Positions 56,819 to 64,000 of a stretch of 64,000 nucleotides of DNA are shown one piece after another. Position 1 is the first letter of the stretch; each line of letters starts with the position of its first letter. The stretch is from Gottschalkia acidurici 9a (GTDB lineage: Bacteria; Bacillota; Clostridia; Tissierellales; Gottschalkiaceae): the NCBI RefSeq assembly GCF_000299355.1, contig NC_018664.1:1596380-1660379 (forward strand), read 5' to 3'. The translations under genes were made by a program, and so were the position numbers. The notes under the pieces are model-generated. The model worked only from the letters and a program-made list of their open reading frames with translations, was not told the DNA's origin and ran no database searches.

Positions 56819-57376
56819 TTATACCTCCATAAGCTCTTTCTCTTTAGCTATAACCAATTTATCTATCTCATCCGTAGAGTTATCTGTTATTTTTTGTACC
56901 TGATCTTCAGCCTGTTTTCCTTCATCTTCTGTTATTTCATTTGATTTAACCATCTTCTTTATAGCATCATTTGCGTCTCTTCTTTGATTTCTTATAGCTA
57001 TCTTAGAGTTCTCACCTATTTTTTTAACTACTTTAGTTAATTCTACTCTTCTTTCCTCAGTTAATTGAGGAATCATAAGTCTTAATATCTTTCCATCATT
57101 AGTGGGATTCAATCCTAAGTCTGATTTTAGTATAGACTTCTCAATCTCTCCTAGTATACTAGCATCCCACGGTTGGATTACTAACATTCTAGGTTCTGGT
57201 GCAGATATATTGGCTATTTGATTTAAAGGCGTTTGAGCTCCATAGTACTCTACAGTTATTCTATCTAGTAATGTAGGATTTGCTCTACCTGCTCTTACTC
57301 CAGATAATTCATCTGCACAAGAATTTATAGTCTTTTGCATTTTTTCTTTGATTTCTTCATGAATTTCTAACTTCAT
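56819..57376 (-). CDS. frr: Ribosome recycling factor
   Basis: 185 residues, the standard length: [38 protein letters not shown] and [20 protein letters not shown]. Splits post-termination ribosomes with EF-G. Only three bases from pyrH. ATG follows GAGGAATAA. Confidence 0.97.
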   Translation of the reverse strand: MKLEIHEEIKEKMQKTINSCADELSGVRAGRANPTLLDRITVEYYGAQTPLNQIANISAPEPRMLVIQPWDASILGEIEKSILKSDLGLNPTNDGKILRLMIPQLTEERRVELTKVVKKIGENSKIAIRNQRRDANDAIKKMVKSNEITEDEGKQAEDQVQKITDNSTDEIDKLVIAKEKELMEV

Positions 57377-57379
57377 ACT

Positions 57380-58096
57380 TTATTCCTCCTCTACTGTTGT
57401 TCCTATTTTTTCACCACTAACCACTTTTATAATATTGTCCGGATCATCTATTCCAAAAATGATTAGAGGAATTTTATTATCCATACAAAGTGAAGTCGCC
57501 GTAGAGTCCATGATTCCTAATCCTAAGTTTAAAATATCAATATATTTTAAGTGTTCGAACTTTTTAGCTTCTGAATTTATTTTAGGATCTGAATCATATA
57601 TGCCATCTACACCTTTTTTCGCAAGCAAGATAACATCTGCCTCTATTTCAGCAGCCCTTAAAGCAGCTGTAGTATCTGTTGAAAAATATGGATTTCCTGA
57701 ACCTGCAGCAAATATAACTACCCTATTTTTCTCAAGGTGTCTTATTGCTCTTCTTCTTATATATGGTTCTGCAATTTGTCTCATTTCTATTGCTGTTTGA
57801 ACTCTAGTTATAACTCCTATTTGTTCTAGAGCATCCTGTAACCCTAAAGCATTCATTGTAGTTCCAAGCATACCCATATAGTCCGAAGTTGCTCTATCCA
57901 TGTCTTTAGTACTTCTCCCTCTCCAGAAGTTTCCTCCACCTACAACAATGGCTACCTCTACATTCATTTCTTGGACTTTTTTAATTTGTTTAGAAATATT
58001 TAGCACAGTGTCCGTATCTATTCCAAACCCCTTTTCACCAGCTAATGCTTCCCCACTTAGTTTAAGTATTACTCTCTTATATTTAGGTTGACTCAT
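57380..58096 (-). CDS. pyrH: Uridylate kinase
   Basis: 238 residues of the amino-acid-kinase fold: [21 protein letters not shown], the [13 protein letters not shown] motif and [17 protein letters not shown]. Phosphorylates UMP to UDP; hexameric and regulated by GTP/UTP in relatives. ATG follows AGGAGTG. Preceded by a very long palindrome after tsf. Confidence 0.97.
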   Translation of the reverse strand: MSQPKYKRVILKLSGEALAGEKGFGIDTDTVLNISKQIKKVQEMNVEVAIVVGGGNFWRGRSTKDMDRATSDYMGMLGTTMNALGLQDALEQIGVITRVQTAIEMRQIAEPYIRRRAIRHLEKNRVVIFAAGSGNPYFSTDTTAALRAAEIEADVILLAKKGVDGIYDSDPKINSEAKKFEHLKYIDILNLGLGIMDSTATSLCMDNKIPLIIFGIDDPDNIIKVVSGEKIGTTVEEE

Positions 58097-58153
58097 TAAA
58101 ACACTCCTAGCATGTATATTCTACATCATAGTTTAAAAATCCTTTATTTTAGT

Positions 58154-58200
58154 AATTTATTCAAATGGAGAACACTAAGTGTTCTCCATTTGAATAAATT
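58154..58200 (-). terminator. Perfect 22-base inverted repeat between tsf and pyrH
   Basis: Arms 58154-58175 and 58179-58200 are perfectly complementary around a TAA loop, starting at the tsf stop. No T tail on the minus strand, so it may act as an RNase-processed or partial terminator hairpin. Confidence 0.6.
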
Positions 58201-58846
58201 AAATGTTCATTTGTTTTGCTACTTCTTCTGCGAAATTCTCTTCTTTCTTTTCTAGTCCTTCTCCAACTTCAAATCTAACAAATCTTCTTATTTTAATGTT
58301 TTCCCCTATTGTTGCAACTTTTTCAGCTAAAAGTTCATTTACAGTAACATCAGGATTTTTTATAAAAGGTTGCTCTAACAAACATATTTCTTTAACATAT
58401 TTTTCTATTCTTCCTGTAACCATTTTTTCTGCAATATTTTCTGGTTTACCTTCATTTATAGCTTGTTGTTTTAATATCTCACTCTCTTTTTCTATTTCTT
58501 CAGTAGAAACTTCTTCTCTAGATACATATTTTGGATTAGAAGCAGCTATTTGCATTGCTAAATCTTTAACAAATTCTTTGAATCCTTCATTTTTAGCAAC
58601 GAAGTCTGTCTCAGTATTAACTTCTAATAAAACTCCTATTCTACCACCATGTATATACGCTTCAACTATACCTTCCGAAGCTATTCTTCCCGCTTTTTTA
58701 GCTGCAGAAGCTAATCCTTTTTCTCTTAAAGCATCTATTGCCTTTTCAATATCACCATTAGTTTCTTCTAATATTTTTTTACAATCAAGCATTCCAGCGC
58801 CTGTTCTTTCTCTTAGCTCTTTTACCATTGAAGCTGTTATCGCCAT
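58199..58846 (-). CDS. tsf: Elongation factor Ts
   Basis: 215 residues, the short form of EF-Ts. [18 protein letters not shown] is diagnostic, with [17 protein letters not shown] in the core and [17 protein letters not shown]. Nucleotide exchange factor for EF-Tu. ATG follows GGAGGAGA. rpsB lies 85 bases upstream with a hairpin in between. Confidence 0.97.
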   Translation of the reverse strand: MAITASMVKELRERTGAGMLDCKKILEETNGDIEKAIDALREKGLASAAKKAGRIASEGIVEAYIHGGRIGVLLEVNTETDFVAKNEGFKEFVKDLAMQIAASNPKYVSREEVSTEEIEKESEILKQQAINEGKPENIAEKMVTGRIEKYVKEICLLEQPFIKNPDVTVNELLAEKVATIGENIKIRRFVRFEVGEGLEKKEENFAEEVAKQMNI

Positions 58847-58878
58847 CTATTTCTCCTCCTATATGCTTTTATTTAATT

Positions 58879-58934
58879 AAAAAGGTAAGAGCAGTAAGGG
58901 AATCTTTCCCTCTAAACCCTTACCTGTCTTTTTA
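58879..58934 (-). terminator. rpsB-tsf intergenic hairpin
   Basis: CAGGTAAGGG pairs with CCCTTACTG and the flanks AAAAAG/CTTTTT extend it, with T5 at the minus-strand end. Likely attenuator between the two genes. Confidence 0.55.
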
Positions 58935-59630
58935 CTCTTCTATTTGTTGTCCTTGTTTACCTTCTAATACAGCATTAGCTATAGTTTCTGTAAGTAATTT
59001 TACCGCTCTGATAGCATCATCATTACCTGGTATTACATAGTCAACTTCATCTGGATCACAGTTAGTATCTACTATTCCTACTACTGGTATTCCTAGTATT
59101 TTTGCTTCTCTAACTGCAATTTTTTCTTTTCTTGGATCTACTACAAATAGAACATCTGGTATTCTTTTCATATTCTTAATACCACCTAAGAATTTCTCAA
59201 GTTTTTCAGCTTCATTTTTAAGCTTAATAACTTCTTTTTTAGGAAGCACTTCGAATATTCCTTTTTCTTCCATCTCTTCTAATTCTTGAAGTCTTTCGAT
59301 TCTTTTTGTAATAGTCTTAAAGTTTGTTAGCATACCACCTAACCATCTTTGGCTTACATAATGCATTTCACTTCTTTTTGCTTCACTTTCGATAGATTCT
59401 TGTGCTTGTTTTTTAGTTCCAACAAACAGTATCTCTCCACCATCTAAAATAATGTCTCTTACAACATTATATGCATCTTCAACTTTCACAACTGTTTTTT
59501 GTAAGTCGATAATGTAGATTCCATTTCTTTCTGTAAAGATGTATTCCGCCATTTTAGGATTCCATCTTCTTGTTTGGTGTCCAAAATGAACACCTGCTTC
59601 TAATAAATTTTTCATACTAATTACTGACAT
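58932..59630 (-). CDS. rpsB: 30S ribosomal protein S2
   Basis: 232 residues: [50 protein letters not shown] and the terminal VPGIVDTN-type motif [19 protein letters not shown]. Starts the rpsB-tsf-pyrH-frr operon. ATG 59630 has GGAGGTGC upstream, overlapped by a short upstream frame. Consensus promoter 100 bases upstream. Confidence 0.98.
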   Translation of the reverse strand: MSVISMKNLLEAGVHFGHQTRRWNPKMAEYIFTERNGIYIIDLQKTVVKVEDAYNVVRDIILDGGEILFVGTKKQAQESIESEAKRSEMHYVSQRWLGGMLTNFKTITKRIERLQELEEMEEKGIFEVLPKKEVIKLKNEAEKLEKFLGGIKNMKRIPDVLFVVDPRKEKIAVREAKILGIPVVGIVDTNCDPDEVDYVIPGNDDAIRAVKLLTETIANAVLEGKQGQQIEE

Positions 59631-59646
59631 TTTTTTGCACCTCCAT
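59617..59646 (-). CDS. Overlapping 9-codon upstream frame in the rpsB leader
   Basis: MEVQKNVSN, with GGTGGAGG eight bases before its ATG. Its coding sequence contains the rpsB ribosome site and its stop lies in rpsB codons 4-5. It could compete with or couple to rpsB translation. It may also be fortuitous. Confidence 0.3.
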   Translation of the reverse strand: MEVQKNVSN

Positions 59647-59733
59647 AGTTTTTACCTCCACCCTCATCAACTTTTCAAGGGGCTTAAAGCACTTCCTTAA
59701 AAATCAAAGAGTGTGTGTAGTTTTACCTCTAGT

Positions 59734-59762
59734 ATTGTACCACACCTATAATACTTTGGCAA
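59734..59762 (-). promoter_or_regulatory. rpsB promoter
   Basis: Minus strand TTGCCA (59757-59762), 17 bases, TACAAT (59734-59739), giving a leader of roughly 100 bases. Confidence 0.7.
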
Positions 59763-59766
59763 TGTT

Positions 59767-60219
59767 TTACTTGAAATTATTATTAACTTTTAGTATTGTT
59801 TCTACCTCTCTAATTCCTTTACCAAACCTTTTAGCTATTTCGCTTATATGTATTCCTTGTTTATGCATCTCTATGATCTTATCTGTTACATCTATATTTT
59901 TAGTTATAGTATTACTTTCTTGATGTAACTGAGTAGTGTTTTCATATGGTATTTTCTCAATACTATTACTAACGTATTCTTCCTCTATTTCTTTGTCTAA
60001 TTTGTCATCTCGTTTTAGTTCGGAGTAGTTTATATTAGAGTCTTTTTTATCATAATATTTTTTAATATTCTCCATTTCTGTGCTTTTAGGTAAGGTAAAT
60101 GTGGACTCTTTATTTTGATTGTTTTTATCATTTCCATCTATATTATCTAAATTGATAGTTATTAATACTATAGATACTATTATTATCACTATTCCAAAAG
60201 TAAGTAATAACATATTCAT
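59767..60219 (-). CDS. SwrB-like/DUF6115 membrane-anchored protein
   Basis: About 150 residues. An N-terminal membrane helix (LLLTFGIVIIIVSIVLI), a long polar linker rich in Asn/Asp/Lys, and a C-terminal helix-turn-helix-like segment IIEMHKQGIHISEIAKRFGK followed by REVETILK. That tail and the place between sigD and rpsB match SwrB (YlxL) of Bacillus, which promotes flagellar assembly. Start codon uncertain: GTG 60234 or ATG 60219, neither with a strong site. Confidence 0.65.
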   Translation of the reverse strand: MNMLLLTFGIVIIIVSIVLITINLDNIDGNDKNNQNKESTFTLPKSTEMENIKKYYDKKDSNINYSELKRDDKLDKEIEEEYVSNSIEKIPYENTTQLHQESNTITKNIDVTDKIIEMHKQGIHISEIAKRFGKGIREVETILKVNNNFK

Positions 60220-60314
60220 AATTATTTTATCCACAAATCAATAAGATTATATTTAAATCTGATTATATGGATTCATTCACCTCTTTCTTACTTTTGCATA
60301 CCAAATATCCTGCT

Positions 60315-60635
60315 TTAGATCTTTATATCTATATTAGCACCCAATGTTGTATTTTTTGCTTTTTCTTCATCCTGTGAGGCCTTTGCTTTTCTATCTTTCT
60401 TTCCTTTATTTTCTCTTTTACCTTTTTCTTCATTCTCATCATTATTATTTATTTTACTCTTTTCTGTTTTTTCACTATCATTTACTTTTTTTAATTCATG
60501 CTCAAACTTTTTATTTTGTTCAGATATTTGATCCTGTAAAAGGAATTTTTGTTTATCTTGATTATTTTGCTCTATTCTTGAAATTTCTTGAGTCTTTGGA
60601 ACTATGATTTTTAAATCAATAGGTCTTATACTCAA
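60315..60635 (-). CDS. Hypothetical charged protein next to fapA
   Basis: 106 residues. A short ordered start MSIRPIDLKIIVPKTQEIS, then a lysine/glutamate-rich coiled coil and a very basic low-complexity tail (KGKRENKGKKDRKAKA), ending TTLGANIDIKI. TTG 60635 has GGGGTGAT upstream; the ATG 12 codons earlier overlaps the end of fapA. Similar-looking proteins sit next to flagellar genes in other clostridia; no function is known. Confidence 0.6.
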   Translation of the reverse strand: MSIRPIDLKIIVPKTQEISRIEQNNQDKQKFLLQDQISEQNKKFEHELKKVNDSEKTEKSKINNNDENEEKGKRENKGKKDRKAKASQDEEKAKNTTLGANIDIKI

Positions 60636-60660
60636 ATAAATCACCCCGTTTTGAATGTTG

Positions 60661-62526
60661 TTAGTAAGCACCTATCCTAATTTGACCTTCTTGCTTATCC
60701 ATGTATATTGTACATCTATTCATTTCTTCTTGGATAAGAGTACTACTATTTCCCATAATTACTCTTATTCCAGGATAGATTGTGTCTTCCACTTTTATTT
60801 CACCCATAGAGGCATTTTCTATTCTATTGTTTATATTTTGTAATTCTGCTTTTAAAATTTCCAGTTTTTGCTCTAATTGTAGTTTAGCTTTAATACTCTT
60901 ATTTAACATTTCTTTTTTTTCTTCTGTTAATCCACCTTCTGTATTTAATCTCGTGAGATGCTTAACTATTTTATCAAATTTATCTATATCTATTTCTGTA
61001 TTTTTTACAGCTGATTTTAAATTTTCTTGATCAATTCTTAATTTTGGATCTAATCCAACTTCCAATAATGTTGCTGTAGCCATATTAGAACCTATAATTT
61101 TAGCATCTATTTTCTTAGATGCTTTACATGATCCGCCAACTATAAGTCCTTTTCTACCTCCTACTATAACTGAGTTTCCACTAACTATTTCACTATGCAT
61201 TATAGCCTCAGAGTGTATATCGCCTTCAGAGTAAAGCTTAGCATTTTCTATATATTTGCAAACTATATTCCCTTTAGCCTCTAATTCTGCAACATTATAT
61301 CCTTGTACTCCTCTTTTTATAATTATATTTCCGTCACTCTTTATTACGGCACCTTCAACTACTCCATCTATTTCTATATTTCCTTTAGCAGTTACTTTGA
61401 ATCCCGTAATAACATTACCTTTAATTTTTATACTTCCATTAAATTCAACATTTCCTGTTGAATTATCTACATCACTATTTATACTATATACATCGTGTAC
61501 TACAACTTTACCATTTTCCAGGGTTACTTGACCATCAACCTGTGTTATTAGTTTAGTACCATCATCAGAGAGAACTATATTATTGCCATACTTCAACGTT
61601 TCCTCTTTCCCAACTTTATGTTTAATTACTCCTCCCAATACATCTACACCATCACTTCCTTGTGTAGGAAGTATCTTTTCCGCCAATATATCTCCTGCTG
61701 CTATATTAGATATTAGATTTAAATCTCTAAAATTTACGCTACCATCTTCTAGCACTTGAGGAGTGCTCTCTCTATTATCATTAAAATTATATTTTATATA
61801 CCCGTCTACCCCATCTATTGGTAATTTGCCTTTGGCTATTAATATCTTATCATTATACTTTTTCCCATTTAAAGTTTGTCTAATAGCTTCCTCATCTATA
61901 TCAACTTTTATTCTTTCTGTTACTATATTCATTACTTCTTGTAGCGAAAGATCTTTCCCTCCATAAGAAGGAGTAATTATCATATAACCCTCCATCTTAT
62001 CATTTGATATCGCTATATCAACTTTAGAATCTATAACTTTCTCTTGTTGACTAGGTGCTATTTTAACTGGCTTACCTTCTGCATTGCTAACAATTTTTCT
62101 TATATCATCATAGTTTACTTCATCTATCTCTCTTCCTGCTACTTTTTCTATCACCGTTTCATAGCTTACTCTGATAATCTCTCCAGGATGAACTGTTAAG
62201 TATACCCCGTCACTCAAATAGGTTATATCGAATGATCCTATATCTTTGTCTATAAGATCTTCTTCATCTTCCCATATTTCTGATAAAGGCATTTCATTAT
62301 CTTCTTTTTCTATTTTTACTTTAACTTCAAAACAATTATCCTTAGAGCAATCTTTAGCTTTCATTTTTATTTTATATTTTTTTATACTTATTCCGGCGAT
62401 AGTTCTTCCTCTTTCTAGTATTTCTATATCTACCTGCTCAATTTTCTTATTAAGTTCCTCAAGACCTTCTTTTATCAACTTATCTTTATTTCTTCCCTCA
62501 AGAACGATAAAATTTTCATTAATCAT
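60661..62526 (-). CDS. FapA family protein (DUF342)
   Basis: 621 residues. N-terminal Jag-N-like segment (1-100) followed by the DUF342 beta-helix: repeated VTAKGNIEIDGVVEGAVIKS and GNIIIKRGVQGYN turns around 370-460, and a C-terminal coiled coil (EQKLEILKAELQNINNRIEN). Often encoded with flagellar and sigD genes; the molecular role is unclear, with links to polar localisation or c-di-GMP-like control in some species. ATG follows AGGAGGATAG. Confidence 0.85.
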   Translation of the reverse strand: MINENFIVLEGRNKDKLIKEGLEELNKKIEQVDIEILERGRTIAGISIKKYKIKMKAKDCSKDNCFEVKVKIEKEDNEMPLSEIWEDEEDLIDKDIGSFDITYLSDGVYLTVHPGEIIRVSYETVIEKVAGREIDEVNYDDIRKIVSNAEGKPVKIAPSQQEKVIDSKVDIAISNDKMEGYMIITPSYGGKDLSLQEVMNIVTERIKVDIDEEAIRQTLNGKKYNDKILIAKGKLPIDGVDGYIKYNFNDNRESTPQVLEDGSVNFRDLNLISNIAAGDILAEKILPTQGSDGVDVLGGVIKHKVGKEETLKYGNNIVLSDDGTKLITQVDGQVTLENGKVVVHDVYSINSDVDNSTGNVEFNGSIKIKGNVITGFKVTAKGNIEIDGVVEGAVIKSDGNIIIKRGVQGYNVAELEAKGNIVCKYIENAKLYSEGDIHSEAIMHSEIVSGNSVIVGGRKGLIVGGSCKASKKIDAKIIGSNMATATLLEVGLDPKLRIDQENLKSAVKNTEIDIDKFDKIVKHLTRLNTEGGLTEEKKEMLNKSIKAKLQLEQKLEILKAELQNINNRIENASMGEIKVEDTIYPGIRVIMGNSSTLIQEEMNRCTIYMDKQEGQIRIGAY

Positions 62527-62547
62527 AAAGCTATCCTCCTAAAAAGC

Positions 62548-63291
62548 CTAATAATTTTCAATGCCTTGCCTTTTTAAATTATTCTTCATCGTTATAATAG
62601 CCTTACTGTGTATTTGAGATATTCTTGACTCTGATAAGCTAAGAATATTCCCTATTTCCTTATAAGTTAATTCATCATAATAATATAAAGAGACAACTAA
62701 TTTTTCTTTTTCTTTTAAATTCTCTATAGTATCTAAAAGAATACTCTTTATTTCTTTATTTTCGTAAACCTTTTCAGGACTTTGTGCTCCCGTATTGTTC
62801 ATAGATACTTCACCTTTGAGCTGTAGTGTTTCCTCTAAAGATACCATATTTAAAGTCACAGTTTCAGCTAGAATATTGTCTACTTCTTCTAGTGTTATAT
62901 CCATGCTTTGAGCTATTTCTTTTGTTGTAGCACTCCTACCCAATTTATTTTCCAGCTCACTAATTACCTTCTCTAGTTCTTTAGATTTCTTTCTAACACC
63001 TCTAGGTATCCAATCTAATTTTCTCAGGTTATCAATTATGGATCCTCTTATTCTAATTTGTGCATAAGTTTCAAACTTTAAGTCTCTGTCAAGGTCAAAT
63101 TTATCTATAGCGTCTATGAGACCAAATACACCAAATCCAACTAAGTCATCATACTCTATATTCCCTGCATAGAAGTTATACATTCTTCCAGCTATTATTT
63201 TTACCAAGGTTGAATATTGTGTGATAAGTTTCTGCTTATATTTAAGTTCTTCAGTTTTTTTATATGTTTTCCATAGTTCATCTATATCCAC
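62548..63291 (-). CDS. sigD: RNA polymerase sigma factor SigD/FliA/WhiG family
   Basis: 247 residues. Region 2: LVGFGVFGLIDAIDKFDLDR and FETYAQIRIRGSIIDNLRKL; region 3 with KSKELEKVISELENKLG; region 4 helix-turn-helix LTYKEIGNILSLSESRISQI. The IRIRGSIIDNLRKLDW motif identifies the flagellar sigma factor. Drives late flagellar and chemotaxis genes. GTG start with GGAGGTGG upstream. Its order cheC-cheD-sigD equals Bacillus. Confidence 0.94.
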   Translation of the reverse strand: MDIDELWKTYKKTEELKYKQKLITQYSTLVKIIAGRMYNFYAGNIEYDDLVGFGVFGLIDAIDKFDLDRDLKFETYAQIRIRGSIIDNLRKLDWIPRGVRKKSKELEKVISELENKLGRSATTKEIAQSMDITLEEVDNILAETVTLNMVSLEETLQLKGEVSMNNTGAQSPEKVYENKEIKSILLDTIENLKEKEKLVVSLYYYDELTYKEIGNILSLSESRISQIHSKAIITMKNNLKRQGIENY

Positions 63292-63320
63292 TTTTCCACC
63301 TCCATAAAGGTGTACATATA

Positions 63321-63803
63321 TTATATAGTCTTAACTCCATGTCCAATTGTCTTTATAAGTAAGCTTCCATCTGTAGAATCTAGCTCTATGGTTCTACCAA
63401 AGTTTCCTCCTGTATCCTCTGCTACAATACGTATGCCTACTTCCTTTAACTTTTTTTTACATGCTTCTATATTTCTAGCTCCTACCCTTAGAATATCATT
63501 TTGCGTTGAGAAGTTGAACATTTGAGCTCCACCTGCTATCTTAGCTACTATATTTCTTCTTATAGCCCCTAAACATATCATTTCCCTTAACATTTCGTCT
63601 ACAGCTGTATCTACGAATTTTGCTTTATTAGAATTATTCTTTATTTCTAAACTTGAAGGTAACATTATATGTGCCAATCCAGCGACCTTGCTAACCTTGT
63701 CATATAAAGTTATTCCTACGCAGGATCCTAGTCCTAAAGTTATAAGTACATCAGGTGATTTTGATATTTTATAGTCTGCCATACCTATTTTTATTTGATT
63801 CAT
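63321..63803 (-). CDS. cheD: Chemoreceptor glutamine deamidase CheD
   Basis: 160 residues. Catalytic Cys in LGLGSCVGITLYD and His in GLAHIMLP, with Thr in the ITLG region; KIAGGAQMF and EDTGGNFGRTIELDS complete the family pattern. Deamidates receptors and stimulates CheC. ATG 63803 or GTG 63806, overlapping the cheC stop. Confidence 0.96.
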   Translation of the reverse strand: MNQIKIGMADYKISKSPDVLITLGLGSCVGITLYDKVSKVAGLAHIMLPSSLEIKNNSNKAKFVDTAVDEMLREMICLGAIRRNIVAKIAGGAQMFNFSTQNDILRVGARNIEACKKKLKEVGIRIVAEDTGGNFGRTIELDSTDGSLLIKTIGHGVKTI

Positions 63804-63805
63804 CA

Positions 63806-64000
63806 CTACGATACCCCTAAGCTTTTCAATATTTTCTCAAAGGAATCTACTTCTGGGATTAAAAACAAATCACCATTTATACTTCTCTCTCCTTCTTCAA
63901 ACTGTGTTTCTATAAATATAGCATGATCACCTGTATGGCCAAACTGTATGGCCGGAACACTTAGTATTGCTCCAGCCATATCTATACATATTGAAGGCAC
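63806..64000 (-). CDS. cheC: CheY-P phosphatase CheC, C-terminal part (5' end outside window)
   Basis: The last 64 residues, open to the window edge. DMAGAILSVPAIQFGHTGDH, ETQFEEGERSINGDLFLIPE and the terminal FEKILKSLGV match CheC. Works with CheD in adaptation. The stop overlaps cheD, so translation is coupled. Confidence 0.92.
   Translation of the reverse strand: MPSICIDMAGAILSVPAIQFGHTGDHAIFIETQFEEGERSINGDLFLIPEVDSFEKILKSLGVS

Noticed and set aside
1-64000. CRISPR arrays, insertion sequences, prophage or tRNA/rRNA genes
   Set aside because: No regularly spaced repeats, transposase motifs, phage structural genes or cloverleaf/rRNA signatures were seen.

Overview
This window is AT-rich chromosomal DNA of a low-GC Gram-positive, almost certainly a spore-forming, flagellated member of the Clostridia. 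The evidence is spoVS, a SpoVK-type AAA+ ATPase, SpoIIIE/FtsK, a Gram-positive polC, cheC/cheD/sigD and clostridial gene neighbourhoods; the family cannot be fixed from sequence alone. No tRNA, rRNA, CRISPR array, insertion sequence or prophage was seen.

Layout. (1) 1-8098, all plus strand: end of mutS, mutL, miaA, hfq, a terminator, then an AAA+ ATPase / GTPase / membrane protein / small CxxC protein cluster and a YnbB-like PLP enzyme. (2) 8115-19850, mixed strands and gene-poor: lexA with two LexA boxes, an SOS-type plus-strand promoter, aroF, an orphan gene with a decayed partial copy, a xenobiotic acetyltransferase, a Xer-type tyrosine recombinase, a secreted NlpC/P60 protein between two dif-like repeats, a PrmA-like methyltransferase, mtnN, luxS, nagZ and a DEAD-box helicase. 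(3) 19858-64000, all minus strand: aspartate aminotransferase/PadR/PHP; spoVS, rny, recA, cinA, pgsA, rimO, ftsK; tepA, ymxH, an M16 peptidase, a polysaccharide deacetylase, pnp, rpsO; ribF, truB, nrnA, rbfA, infB, ylxQ, rnpM, nusA, rimP; polC, mgtC, a GT2 enzyme, ispG, rseP, dxr, cdsA, uppS, frr, pyrH, tsf, rpsB; and the chemotaxis/flagellar end with a SwrB-like protein, fapA, sigD, cheD and cheC.

Region 3 follows the Bacillus subtilis order cheC-sigD-rpsB...polC...infB...pnp...spoIIIE...recA-rny-spoVS, and region 1 follows its mutS-mutL-miaA-hfq-spoVK-ynbB order. Here the two blocks face each other across region 2. Converging gene orientation, an adjacent Xer recombinase and dif-like repeats make region 2 a candidate for the replication terminus.

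The most unusual property is a series of disrupted core genes. cinA (twice), rny, ylxQ, the polC 5' end, a small gene between frr and uppS, and a small gene at 6566 each carry a one-base change in a run of A on the coding strand. polC also has an in-frame TAG where the family has Trp. Sequencing error, a mutator lineage and slippage-based recoding are all possible and are separated in the findings. The second highlight is the lexA region, where a consensus promoter overlapping a LexA box drives a short transcript that could encode a 29-residue hydrophobic peptide.
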